Below, in pieces: positions 22,129 to 33,234 of a stretch of 64,000 nucleotides of DNA (the stretch's first letter is position 1; each line of letters begins with the position of its first letter). Location: NCBI GenBank assembly GCA_963675135.1, contig OY776121.1, forward strand, positions 67,224,265 through 67,288,264. Direction: 5' to 3'. The notes under the pieces were generated by a model. It saw only the letters and a program-made list of their open reading frames with translations. It did no database searches and was not told the origin of the DNA. The position numbers and the translations under genes are program-made. Origin of the DNA: Galeopsis tetrahit. Taxonomy: Eukaryota; Streptophyta; Magnoliopsida; Lamiales; Lamiaceae.

Positions 22129-23945
22129 ATGATCACACGATCTAGGAGGAATCAACAAGAAGTGTTACCCTTGGATCCGGAGATCGAAGCCAATTGTAGA
22201 AGAAGGAACGCCGAAAGAAGAAGGTTTGAAGTAGAAGAGATGAAAATCGAAGGGAAAATCCGACTTTTGAAGAGGTTGACGAGGAAGTTGGAAATCAAGG
22301 GATTGATGGATTTGTTGAGGAACCGAATGGGAATGGGGGAAATCGGCCACAAAGAGTCTTGAGAGACCACTTTCGTCCTATCCCAAGACCTTATGGAGGA
22401 GCGGGTCGGGAACCCGTGGATGCTCACAACTTTGAGCTCAAGCCGGCATTGATAGTCATGGTCCAAAACAACCAATTTGGTGGGCTTTCCAAGGAGGATC
22501 CTAACCTCCACTTGTCTCAATTCCTCGAGATAAGTGGAACGGTTAAGATCAATCGAGTTCCACAAGACTACATCCGTTTGCAACTATTCCCCTTCTCCCT
22601 CTGAGATCGAGCAAAGCAATGGTACCTCTCCCTTGATTTGAGGACCATTGAAGATTGGAATGATCTTGTTGATGCATTCTTGATGAAGTATTTCCCTCCA
22701 AGCAAGACTATCAAAATCCGAGGAGAAATATCTTCATTTATGCAAGATGATGATGAGTCCCTAGCCGAAGCATGGGAGCGCTTCAAAGATTTGATTAGAA
22801 GTTGCCCACAACATGGTTTCTCACGAGACCAACTCATTTGCTACTTCTACAATGGAATGGACCACCGAACAAGAGGAATGGTGGATGCTTCGGCGGGTGG
22901 AGGTTCTTTGTTGGGAAAGACAACAGAAGAGGGCTATGTGCTATTAGAGGAGATGGCTAAGAATGGCAATCAATGGCCATCCGAACGAAGGCAAAATCGA
23001 AGGGTAGCTTCCACTCAAAATTCGGAAGAAAGCGTCAACTTATCCAATAAAGTGGATAAGCTAATCTCTTTGATGACGGCCAAAGCACTAGTGGAGCCCA
23101 ATGATGCACAATATGAAGAGGCTCATTACATGAACAACCAACGGGACCGAAATTTTAGAGAAAGAGGTTGGGGAGAAAGACAAGCCCATGGGAACTATCA
23201 CCCCTCTAATCCGAACCAATACCATCCCGGCTTGAGAAACCATGAAAATTTCTCATATGCTAACCCACACAATGCCATTCAACCACCGTCGAACTTCAAT
23301 GTACGAGATGGTGTGAGAGAAGAATGTTCGTCAAAACTCACTATGGAAGAAATGTTCATAACATTCATGGGAGAAACTAAGAAGTTCATGGGAGAGACGA
23401 AGAGTTTCATGACAAAGACTTGGCAAAAGATTGAGAGTCAAGATGAGAAAATTGGTCAATTGGCAAATGAAGTGATGGGAATCAAGAATGATGTGAAAAC
23501 CATTGAGATTCAAGTGGGCCAAATTGCTAATATGGTTGGAAATCAACACAAGCCGGGTCGATTCCCCTCAACCACGGAATTGAACCCCAAGGAGCAATGC
23601 AAGTCAATTAAGTTGAGGAGTGGCACAAGCTATGAAGGCCCTATGATGCCAAAGGAAGATGGTGAAGAGGAGCAACAAAGAAGGAAAGTTGAAGAGAAAG
23701 ATGTTGAGAAGGAGAAAACAAATGAGAAAGAGAATGACACATACAAGCCTCCATCTCCATACAAGCCTCAAATCCCATACCCTCAACGACTCAAGAAGAC
23801 GAGTTTGGATGCAAAGTTCGTCAAATTCTTGGAGATGTTCAAAAAGATACACATCAACATCACATTTGCGGAGGCCCTTGAGCAAATGCCTCACTATGCC
23901 AAGTTTTTGAAGGAGATTATGTCCAACAAGAGAAAGATGGTATAA
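22129..23945 (+). pseudogene. Athila gag (degraded)
   Basis: Starts MITRSRRNQQEVLPLDPEIE. A frameshift near 22350 moves the frame to PYGGAGREPVDAHNFELKPA, QNNQFGGLSKEDPNLHLSQF and ISGTVKINRVPQDYIRLQLF. A TGA at 22602-22604 precedes DRAKQWYLSLDLRTIEDW, the retrotransposon gag core (WNDLVDAFLMKYFPPSKTIK). The C-terminal part is Lys/Glu-rich (after residue 300 of the open segment) and has a repeated KKFMGETK/KSFMTKT block. A TAA at 23943-23945 separates it from the protease in the same frame. The TGA looks like CGA-to-TGA decay. Confidence 0.85.
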
Positions 23946-24575
23946 TTTGAAACCGTGAACCTCACTGAAGAGTGTAGTGCCATCATCCAAGCTAAGCTAC
24001 CTCCAAAGCTTAGGGATCCCGGTTCATTTACATTGCCTTGTGTGCTTGGCAAGGAGGGAACCTATCGTGCTTTGTGTGATCTTGGAGCAAGCATAAACCT
24101 CATGCCATTATCACTCTTCAAATCACTTGGCTTGGGATAATTGACGCCTACTACCATGAATCTTCAATTGGCGGATCGCTCCATAGTTTATCCTTTGGGA
24201 ACGGTTGATGATGTGCTTGTCAAAGTTGGGAAATTCATATTCCCGGTTGATTTTGTGGTACTTGATATGGAGGAAGATAGGGCAATCCCCTTGATCTTGG
24301 GAAGACCGTTCCTAGCAACGGGTGGAGCTATCATCAATGTACGAAATGGAGAGCTTGAACTACATGTTGGTGAGGAAAAAGTCTCATTCAACATCTATAA
24401 AGCCGTTAGATTCTGTGATGATGAGGATGAGGAGGAAGGGTATGTGTATTCCAAGGGAGATCATCCTCCAATGTCCATGAAAGAGGAGGTGGGAGAAGAT
24501 TTGAAGGTAAATTTTGTGAAAGAAGACCCCAAAGTGGAAGAAAGTGAAGTGAAGATGGGCAAGAAGGCCAAGTAA
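23946..24575 (+). pseudogene. Athila protease (retropepsin), interrupted
   Basis: Frame-continuous with gag apart from stops: FETVNLTEECSAIIQAKLPP, then ALCDLGASINLMPLSLFKSL with the active-site Asp in DLGAS (DLG rather than the usual DTG, which is normal for Athila). A TAA at 24138-24140 falls after SLGLG. It continues with PTTMNLQLADRSIVYPLGTV, VDFVVLDMEEDRAIPLILGR and PFLATGGAIINV. The tail is acidic and ends at 24575. After it, only degenerate remnants (for example RTLKIALLGRQP near 24790) can be read, and no RT follows. Confidence 0.85.
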
Positions 24576-26053
24576 GAAAAACTCCCCCAAATCAAGAAAA
24601 GCTACTTATGCAAGCTTGGGAGTGAATGAAGCATCAACTTTTTATGACATGGTTGAAGAGTCGGATGGGCTAGCAAGTGGGTGTTTCCATGGACTTAAGA
24701 AAGTCGGTTGGGCAAAGAAGGTCAAGAACAAGGATGATAAGGGGGTGACTTGATATTCCCCTCAAGGAAGGACCGTCCGGCATAGGACGTTAAAAATAGC
24801 GCTTCTTGGGAGGCAACCCAAGGTTTTATTGCTTTCATGTTTTTATTGCTTTAGTAGTGTTGATAGCTTGGTTTATTTTGTAGGTATGGATGAAGAGCAC
24901 TATGGACATCATATCTTAGAGAATGGAGAAGGAAGCAAAACCAACTTTGGAGAAGGGAAAGCAAGTGTTGCAATGGTGATCTTTGAAGAAGCATTGGATG
25001 TAAGGAGGGAGGTAACAACTTGTAGACCCAAACTTAGAATTTATACAAAGTAAAATTCTAAGTTTGGGGGAGTTATTTTTTTTTTCTTTTATCTTTTCTA
25101 CAAGTTGTTACCCTTGCACCGGTTCGTCATTCTACTTGTGTCACATTTTGCACCGGCGCACACTTAGCTTTCACATGCTTATATTGTTTAAGTTGGTTTT
25201 GATCACATGTTGGGTAGTGGATCCTTGGTGAAATGTGAGCATGAATAATCATTGGAATCCATTGTTGAGTAGTTGTGGTGATGTCTATTTGCTTTGAATG
25301 TATGCATGATTGGTGTTGGAATATAGTATCATGTTGTGTTCATATTTGTGATCTTTGATAGCATGGATGCATGATGTGTTGTTGTTTGGGAACATTTGAT
25401 GAATGTGAGAGTTCTATTGAATAAACCGGTGAGAATTAAGCCTTAAATCGAGCATGTAATCCGGTTTAGTTCATTTGAGAGTGGACTAGGATATTGCTAG
25501 TGATCCTAGAACTTGCTTAAGTTCTTGTTTGAAAGCATGATTGTGTGAAACTTTGTGATGTGATATAGGTCATCTTGTTCTAAAAAGAGTCACTTAGCCA
25601 AAATTTCCCAAAACCGAAGTAATCTTCCGTAGTTAGCCCCTTGAGCTTAATTCCTCATTTTCTTGGCAAACTACAATGTTAACCACTTAGCCTTTTTGAG
25701 CCTTTGATACCTATATCTAGTGGGGGATAAAAGACAAAGTGGAAAAACATGTGCTTGAATGAATATCTTTGGTGAAAGGAGGAATCGGAAAAGTTGAAAG
25801 AAAAGAGAAAGATGAAAAGAAAATCAAGGGAAAAGAAAAGAGGGACAAAGAGCCCCAAAAGCTTGAAAAGAAAAATGGTTCAAAAGATGAGGTGATGAAT
25901 ACTTGAAAAAAGAAAGGAAAATGAAAAGTGAGGATGGAGTTTGTAAAATTTGAAAGTGAAAGCACAAATTGTAAAACAACAAGCTTTGTCCTCCATTAGA
26001 AGAGTCACAATTCCCAAATTCATCCCACCTTATCCAAAGAGCAAATGTTACAT
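24576..26053 (+). other. Long non-coding internal tract of the Athila element
   Basis: No RT, RNase H, integrase or env-like frame. A PPT-like TTCTAAGTTTGGGGGAGTT lies at 25056-25074, far from the 3' LTR, resembling the true PPT at 29410. This suggests an internal polypurine tract or an old rearrangement. 25700-25960 is very purine-rich. The tract resumes after MULE2 at 28999-29424. Confidence 0.6.
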
Positions 26054-26236
26054 GGGGAAATTATTGTTAAAGTCATTTCACTAAGAGATTTATCTAATAG
26101 GGCATAGGTTTTTTTTTTAAATCTATTAGAGTTAAAATGGCACCTAATAAGACATTGTTGCCCTTTACCAATTTAAATAATTTGAAATTAATAAATATTA
26201 ATAATTTTGAATTAATGCAGTTCCTAGTTATACGCA

Positions 26237-26424
26237 CCTTCCAATTATTAAAAAATTCCTAAAATTAAGCAATTCGAATTAATTGTTAATTATTCAAACA
26301 AATAAAATTAAAAAATCTGCATTTTATGATCCTTCCAATTATTCAAATATTCCTAAAATTAAGTAATTCGAATTAATTGTTAATTATCCAAACAAAAAAT
26401 GTTAAAAAATCGGCATTTTATGAT
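26237..26424. repeat. Tandem duplication, 94-bp unit, two copies
   Basis: Unit CCTTCCAATTATTmAAwAAT...TCkGCATTTTATGAT at 26237-26330 and 26331-26424. The copies differ at a handful of positions. It lies just inside the left terminal region of MULE2. Confidence 0.8.
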
Positions 26425-27005
26425 TCAGAATAATTTCCCCTTCAGAAATAAGCGTGTCATAGAGTATACAATTCCCCATATTTTGAATATGCATATATAT
26501 ATATATATGAAACAGATTATGAATTTTAATATGAACAATGAAATGAATTTTGGTATGTAGAAATGGGTTATGAAGACATATGTTCATTTCAATATGAAGT
26601 TTAAAACGACATACATGACTGAATTTTTTGGTATGCATAAAATAACATGAACCAATGTGCACAGAGTGACATGCATATCAATATGCAAAATAGATGTGCA
26701 CATTTGTAAATGACATATTCAAACAGCGGTTTGTTGTGATTTAGGGATTTCATACTTAATTCAGTTAATATCACTGAAAAGAATTGTTCAGAATAATAAG
26801 ACGAAGACATAAAATGATAATGCCTACATCGGTATCCATGTTTCATATGAAAAGTTCATTTTGATATGAAGATGTAAGAGTAGTATATGCACCTTTCAGA
26901 TGCACTGCGAATAGCAATTGAATAATAAGTCTATCGAAATTCAAGCTGGAAAAGCTGATTGTAAACCAAACAACATGTGAATAAATAACTTTTTTATCCA
27001 TAAAC

Positions 27006-27297
27006 TTAAGTATAATCGCATAAAACACCACCAAAATTACATGTTACATTCTTTCCCCATGGTGCTTTTGTAAACCCCTCTGCTGTTGCACCCTCACGGC
27101 CTCTCACCCTTTGGACACCAACTCTGTCTTCATCAGTTTCATATAGATGGTCTGATTGAGGACTTTCTGACAACACTTTTTTTGCCTTTGGGGTTGACTT
27201 TGATGTAATACTAGTCTCCCTCACAACAATCTGCAGATTCTTTCCACCAACCTGAAAGCAACTCGTCCTCCCTCTGCAAATCCACCTGCATTAATAA
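27006..27297 (-). pseudogene. Gene-like fragment in MULE2, function unknown
   Basis: A minus-strand frame with coding-like composition reads RETSITSKSTPKAKKVLSES, DHLYETDEDRVGVQRVRGRE and KAPWGKNVTCNFGGVLCDYT, stop at 27006. Upstream are splice-like TTTGCAG and TTTCAG sites. I do not recognise the family. The segment encoding HLYETDEDRVGV is duplicated at 28447-28492. Likely a captured host exon. Confidence 0.35.
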
Positions 27298-28446
27298 TGT
27301 TGTTCAGAATTTTATGTTTATTCTCCGTAATGCACCTAGTGGATGACAAGCTACACACTCATACGTTTTTTTTTTTTTTTTTTTTTTATCAGTCAAGGAA
27401 AAAAAATTATTGCTCTTGGATATAAGAAATACCCCTCATCTTCCAACAATTACAATACACAGAAATCCCTCTTAAATAGGGTCAGCTTCTAATTTTTCTA
27501 AGAAGAACTAACTAACACTAGATGAATTCATTTTAGACCCCTGTCCCATTTGGCAAATATCAGATCCTTCATCATCCTTTATATTCCCAGACATATTCTT
27601 GGATTTCTTAGCCATTCGGAGATTGAAAATTCTTTCACCTTGTGCCTTCTAGTTGATATCCATGACCATAATCTCAATTGTTGAAATAAATATGAGGATC
27701 ACAATTCGACAGTGACTGATTTAAAATGTATGCACAAAAAGTTCTCAAGAGTGGCAAAAAGTTCTCAAGAGTAGTAAACTAAAGTAATTGTTGGTAAGAT
27801 CTGCTAATCTCCCCTGAAGAGGCAGACCCTCACCCCCAGCTGTTAAATTTGTCAGAGTAATAACTCTTAGCCAAGGGGTTCAGAAAGACAGGGGGCTCGA
27901 ATTGGAAAGTACTGTAGCTACCTGTTAAATTTGAAATTTCAGATTTTACAACAAGCTACTTATTCCAACTCAACCCCACAAAGCCAGCAGGAACAAAAAG
28001 AGCATCCTGTTCACCAACATATCTGCTTAGATGATATGCGATACACTGCTTATTTTATAATTATTGTTTAGGGTCTTTATTTTAACATAAAAGGGATTTT
28101 TTTTACTTTTCAAACAAGACTCTTTTTTTGGGACAAAAAATGGTCTGCGGACAGGATTCTCTTTTAGGACAGAGGAGATACGGAGTATTATTCTTCATGG
28201 AGGGGCAACTCCAATAAATTTAATAAAATAAAAAAATTAATTTGATATCCCTAAGATGCATCGATTATCAAAGGCTACAGAAGAAAAAATCTCGCACAAA
28301 GAAGACATCCATTGATGAGTGTACTGCCAATAATAAAAATCCCTCATATAACTATGTCCCTGAACTCTCCCTTCACAAATAAGATTTTCATAAAGAGAAT
28401 ACTGCAGGTAATAAGGATACCTCATATAACCCTCCCTTTACAGGGA

Positions 28447-28790
28447 CACCAACTCTGTCTTCATCAGTTTCATATAGATGGTCTGATTGAGACGTCGAGA
28501 CGTCGAACGGAACAGAAGGGCACCGCTCTAAAATGCGCCGACGTGCGGCCATGGCGAAGCTTCGATCTGGGGGTTAACTCCGGCGAAGGTTTACAGCGAC
28601 TCAGCGTGGGAGATGGAGTCCACGGCGAACAGATCAGCCATGGCGAAGGGGGCGACGACCGTGGCCATGGAGGGGGGCGGGGAGGTCATGACGGCGGCAA
28701 GGTGAGTGCGGCGGCCAAGGTGGGGAGGGAGCTCGACCGATTGGGGTGGGGGAGGGATCTAGGGTTTTGTTTTTTTTGGGGAATGAATAT
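28447..28790. other. GC-rich captured segment in MULE2 fused to a duplicated exon piece
   Basis: 28447-28492 repeats, in the same orientation, the 46-bp segment at 27115-27160 (ACACCAACTCTGTCTTCATC...). It is followed directly by GACGTCGAGACGTCGAACGG and a GC-rich stretch with repeated CCATGGCGAAG and GGCGGCAAGG, ending in CTAGGGTTTTG. On the minus strand, CAAAACCCTAGATCCCTCC resembles the 5' UTR/start region of a host gene. The composition differs sharply from the AT-rich surroundings. Confidence 0.5.
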
Positions 28791-29007
28791 GCCCTATAAT
28801 TTGGGAATTAATTGATAATAATTAATTATGAATTTAAATTTCAAATTACATTTCAAATATATAAATTAAAGGAGTATATGAATATTAAGGGCAAATACGG
28901 TTTTTTGACACAAAAATGACCTTATTAGGAAATTTTAAAAGTTGTATGTTTTAGTTGTTTAATAGGCTATAAAAGTGACCTTATTAGGTAATAATCTCAT
29001 GTTACAT

Positions 29008-29424
29008 CCTTGATAAAGTCCTATTGATCACATTGTTGAGCATTTGAGTGTTGTAGAAAGTAGAAGATTGGGCAAGCATATAGTGATTGCATAGCATAAC
29101 TTGGTTTATGAGTGCATTAATATCCTCAATTTGTTTGTGTGTTTGAGAGAAACACTATATCATGTGAGTAGAGAACTTGAGCATTTAGATTATGTTTCCC
29201 ATTCACAATGTGTTGTGTGTTTGTGCATTCTTTGATCAATGAGTGTGAATTGCAATAATGAGCCTATGACCTTCATTGAGAAATGCACTTTGATAAAGAG
29301 ATATCATTACATCTTACTTTGCATGGGTGATTTGCATTGAATATTCCATTGTGATCATTCCACCCTCATTGCTTTAAGTGCTTAGTTGTTTGAGGACAAA
29401 CAACATTTTAAGTTTGTGGGAGTT
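29008..29424 (+). other. Athila 3' untranslated tract and polypurine tract
   Basis: Continuation of the internal tract interrupted by MULE2. It ends in AAGTTTGTGGGAGTT (29410-29424), the purine-rich primer site next to the 3' LTR. Confidence 0.7.
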
Positions 29425-30982
29425 TGATTCGGGTGGAATTTACACGTTTTAGGGGCACATGTGAAGCGTGTTTTGATGTGGATTTTATGGAATTATGCAT
29501 TGAATATGATTGTTTAAGCCGAAATGAGAGAAAGGTTGTGTTTTGTCGATTTTGTAGGAAATACGAGGGAATTTGGAGCAAAACACCAACCATAATTTAC
29601 TGTATCAGGAAGAGGAGTGCACCTTTGGATTCGTCTCGAAAAACGGAGGGGAATGAAAAAAATAATCGAGTCAATCGGAAGTCGGAAGCTCGAGATATGA
29701 AGAGACGAAAAAGCATGCCCGGGTAGAATCGACCCGGGCGGGTCAAAACCACCCGGGCAAGGGCAGATTTGAGAGATGTTCGTATTTGGCCCGGGTGAAA
29801 CCCACCCGGCCGGGTGGATTCAACCCGGGCAAGGCCAAAGAAGAGGGACCTTCGTGTTTTGGCCGGGTGGGACGCCCGGGTGGAACCCACCTGGCCGGGT
29901 GACATCATTTTCGGGGGGTTTTGGCCATTTTCTCCATTTTTGAGGGACCAACTTGCAATTTTGGCATCCAAACCCTACCCCAACACTATATAAGCTCTCT
30001 TTCTTGAAATCCAAGACACTTTTCCCCAATTCTTCAATTCCCACACATAGTAACACACAATTCAAGGTGTTTTGGCCATATCTCTCTCAATTCTCCATCA
30101 ATTCAAGCAAGAGAGGATGCAATAGCTTGCAAATTTCATATCCTACCACATTCTAGACTAAGCTTCCTTGTTCTCTTTTTTTTTATTTAGTTATTTCATT
30201 TGGATTTTGTAATTTCATTATGCTAGTTAGTGGCTAAACAATTTGTGGTTCTAAGGCATTGTAAATACTTGGATTGAAGTTTATGATTAATTTCTTGCTT
30301 TAATTGGTGTTTGTCTCTTATTTGTATGCTTAATTATCCATTGTAAAGCATTTTGTTATTGGCCATGATTATTTGTTTAATTCATTGTTAATTTGGGGTA
30401 ATATCGAGAGATTTATTCCATTAATCGTATGCAAGCATGCAACCCGGTATTATTATGATCTCGAGAGAGGATTAATTATCGGAGAGGGAATTGAATGATC
30501 TTAGGAGCTATTTTAGGCGGTGTAACGTTTGTGATGTAGAGATACGAGCCTTTGTTGCATGCGCTTTTGGATTAGTTGTATCGAGAGATCGATTAATTCT
30601 TCTTGTGTGATCACCCTATATGAGATAACCTTAATGGACATTTAAACGAGTTAACATTCATAAACGCACATTTAGGTGTTACAATTGCCTTGGAACCCAC
30701 TTTCTCCCTTCGAGTCTTCATTCGTTTTACTTTCGTTTTATTGATTCGCATGCTAGTAGATCGATTTCCATTACTCTTTATTACTTATTTGTGACACTTT
30801 GGTAGGTAACCTTAGAGTAATTCATCACTTTCACTTTATCGATCGCGTCTAAATAGAACTACGTTAACAAACTACACTTTTACGCTAAACCTCCTTGTGG
30901 GATCGACCTCGTGCTTATCACGCTACGATAGACGCCGTACACTTGCGGTTGTTTATTTTAGTGTTGCATAACACGTGAATCA
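29425..30982 (+). repeat. Athila 3' LTR
   Basis: Same length (1,558 bp) and order as the 5' LTR, including the CCCGGG-type cluster (29715-29905) and TATA box (about 29987). Differences from the 5' copy are scattered single substitutions, so the insertion is old enough for moderate divergence. Confidence 0.9.
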
Positions 30983-31942
30983 CAGCCAGCTGCGATTAAT
31001 TGGTTAAATTCATTCACCACCCTGTAACCAATCGTGTAGTGGCCTTTGTTATCGTCAAAGCATGCATCAACTATCAGCTTGCTTCCATTAAAGTCCAAGA
31101 AGGCCCGAAGAGGATCAATCCCCTGATTATTGTGTTGCGGCGTCTTCAAAGCTTCAACCGTGTGTTGGTATTCCGCAATGAAGCCTGGTAGCCATTCCGT
31201 GGAGAAGGCAGGTGGTTTTCTCATTGCCATTTTATTATCTACTTGATAGCGCATCTTTCTTTCCAAACGGCCCACAATATCCCACAAAAGATGGAGAATT
31301 CTTTATCATCAAGTTTATCATAAACTGCCCAGAAAATATTTTCCATACTAGCTGAGAGGTTCAGTTTTAAGAATCTCCATGAGTCACATTCCTTCCATAA
31401 CTTACGAACTTGGGGGCAGAACATCAATGAATGTACCTCATTTGTCGTCTGCCACCCACACAGAAAACAACATGGATCAATAGGGACATGCCGTTTTGAT
31501 AGATTCACCTCCGTTTGAAAGATACCCCACGCGATTTTCCATATAAAAATTCTTATCTTGGGGGGCAGGTTGAGCTCCTAGATTATCCGCCATCTCTGTT
31601 TTTCAGCTTCATTAGATGAAGGTCCAGCTCGATTTGTCTCTTTCTCCTTGATTATCGTGGTTCTCTTGTAACCTGATCTTGTCGTATATTTCCCTTTTTT
31701 GTCCCATCGCCAGAACAAGGAGACGTGAGCGTTCATTCCCCCAATTGCAATACATTTGATTGCGTCTACTTCATATGGCAAGAACTGATCTCAAAGCTTT
31801 TGAATATCCCAGTTGGTATTGTCAGTAATGAAATCTGCTAACTTAGCATTACCTTCATACAAGATTCTTGATTTGATTCGGCCATCAGCCAAGTAGGGTA
31901 TCCATGAGTCCCATCTGGTATTAATATTTGTTCCATCCCCAA
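30983..31942 (-). pseudogene. LINE segment 2 of 3: RT C-terminal region, zf-RVT and RNase H start
   Basis: Minus-strand blocks in order: DGTNINTRWDSWIPYLADGR, LPYEVDAIKCIAIGG, WRWDKKGKYTTRSGYK, then WRII-stop-ELNLPPKIRIFIWK, CCFLCGWQTTNEVHSLMFCP (the zinc-binding motif of plant LINE RTs), WAVWKERC, and the RNase H start FLDFNGSKLIVDACFDDNKG with VVNEFNQLIAAGC. Frameshifts and stops separate the blocks. It joins segment 1 at LLWRVG/DGTN across the Tat insertion and segment 3 at AAGC/QKIR across the Athila insertion. Confidence 0.85.
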
Positions 31943-32675
31943 TGTTGTATGCACTAATATCGGGATGATTCGGATGTGGACTAATCGTTAGTACGATACA
32001 AACATATATTATGATCGGGGGTAATTACGTGTTTGAATGGGTTATTTATGATGATTAATATGAAGAACTAAACAATAACAAATGAAGAACAAAGATGTAG
32101 CTTTTTGGAGAAGCTAAAAGCTTGAGAGCTTAGGGAGAGTATATTGCTTAGGTTTAGGTGATTTTGTGGAATGGAGAACTTGTGTGTTACAATGAGCCTT
32201 TCAGGCATTATATAGTGGTTTTCGGGGTATGCCCGTCCTTTACACGTGGCACAACCTTACTGGACATGTCTCCTGCCCGAAAAGGTGATGGGATGGCGCA
32301 TTTAATGTTAAACCGCCACTGGTGGTCGTCCTCGGCGAGATGCTGAGCAACTGGAAAACCAGCTCGTCACTCGCCGCCGTGGTCGCCAAGTCTTGTCATC
32401 TCCCAAAGCTTCAACACTTGCCTTCTCTAGCTCAAATGTATACCTGCTCGCCAACATCTTTGGGCGAGCAGTTCACTAGAATATGCTCGCCAACATATTT
32501 GGGCGAGCACTCAAATATATTAAATACTAATTATATTACATTTTCTTCTTGTTGACAGGTCGTCGCTTGACTCTGTTGACTGGTTGTCGCTTGACTTTGT
32601 TGACTGGTCCTCGCCACGTAAGCTGGTGACTAGGATTGAATTGTCAAAGATTGACTTCTTTGACTGGGTATAACA
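31943..32675 (-). repeat. Tat 3' LTR (element orientation)
   Basis: TGTTGTATGCAC...GGTATAACA, 733 bp, 24 bp longer than the other LTR because of one extra copy of a GTCGCTTGACTnTGTTGACTG unit near 32561-32605. It contains two consecutive stem-loops, CTGCTCGCC/GGGCGAGCAG and TGCTCGCC/GGGCGAGCA (32444-32510). A TATA-like TATATAAT on the minus strand lies at 32207-32214. The PPT AGGGGGCAAA (minus strand) abuts it at 32676-32685. Confidence 0.9.
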
Positions 32676-33042
32676 TTTGCCCCCTGGTCGCCTTTCTTCG
32701 CATTCGTAGAATGGTAAGGCGAGCAGTGTCCTCGTTTTCTTAGAATTGTCTTCGATAAGGAAATCAAATTTAGAATCTTGATGACGTAAAACGGAGGCGG
32801 TCGCCTCGTTTCCTACACCGAGCACGCTTCCCGAAGCACCTTTAACGTTGATTGATGTGACCTGTGTCAGACGCCTAATTGGCGCCCAAAAATTCGAATT
32901 TGAGCGCGTGGGGCGTGTGCCGACCTCAACGGTCGCGCGTGGGGGTCACTTTCCGACCTCGATTTCGGAAATGACCCCAAAACTTTGGGAAAATTGCGAT
33001 TTTGACCCCGTTTTTGCACATAGGTCCCTGATCGATTTTGCC

Positions 33043-33050
33043 TATAAATA
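33043..33050 (+). promoter_or_regulatory. TATA box of the antisense gene
   Basis: TATAAATA in the context GCCTATAAATACGGGC, 185 bp before the ATG at 33235 and outside the LTR. The position suits an independent plus-strand promoter with a 5' UTR of about 150 bp. The neighbourhood (32830-33040) is less AT-rich than most intergenic DNA here. Confidence 0.65.
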
Positions 33051-33234
33051 CGGGCTTTACCTTCTTCAAGACACTTTCCATTCTTTGCACTCTGAAATTT
33101 CTTCTCGAGCTCCTTCCAAGCTTCTTCTTCGAGGCTTTTCCGGTGACATTTGGGTGGTTTTCGATCGTCGAAAAGGTAAACAACTCACATTTCTTTCTTT
33201 AAAAAACTTCTTTTCCCCCATTTCTTAAGAAAAA

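Larger units (their letters stand above)
26054..28998. mobile_element. MULE2 inside the Athila element, TSD ATGTTACAT
   Basis: An exact 9-bp duplication, ATGTTACAT, lies at 26045-26053 and 28999-29007, the classical Mutator length. The long terminal regions are imperfect inverted repeats: left GGGGAAATTATTGTTAAAGT, CTAATAGGGCATAGG, CCTAATAAGACATT, TTGCCC; the reverse complement of the right end shows GAGATTATTACCTAATAAGG, then CCTAATAAGGTCATTTTTG, TTGCCC. No transposase is present. The interior includes gene-like segments at 27006-27297 and 28447-28790, so it is probably a Pack-MULE-like element. Confidence 0.8.
20393..30982 (+). mobile_element. Athila-lineage Ty3-gypsy retrotransposon lacking RT and integrase, TSD CAGCC
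   Basis: A 10,590-bp element bounded by equal-length 1,558-bp LTRs and flanked by CAGCC duplications (20388-20392 and 30983-30987). Internal order: PBS (21957), gag, protease, a long non-coding tract, a nested MULE (26054-28998), PPT, LTR. Long LTRs, the PBS and an Athila-like protease (CDLGASINLMP, VDFVVLDMEEDRAIPLILG) support Athila. No RT, RNase H or integrase is detected in any frame, so it depends on other elements. The gag and protease frames carry stops as well. It is inserted in the RNase H of a LINE. Confidence 0.9.

Noticed and set aside
25717..25965. 82-codon minus-strand frame rich in Phe and Ser
   Set aside because: Caused by a purine-rich tract in the Athila 3' region; no motif.
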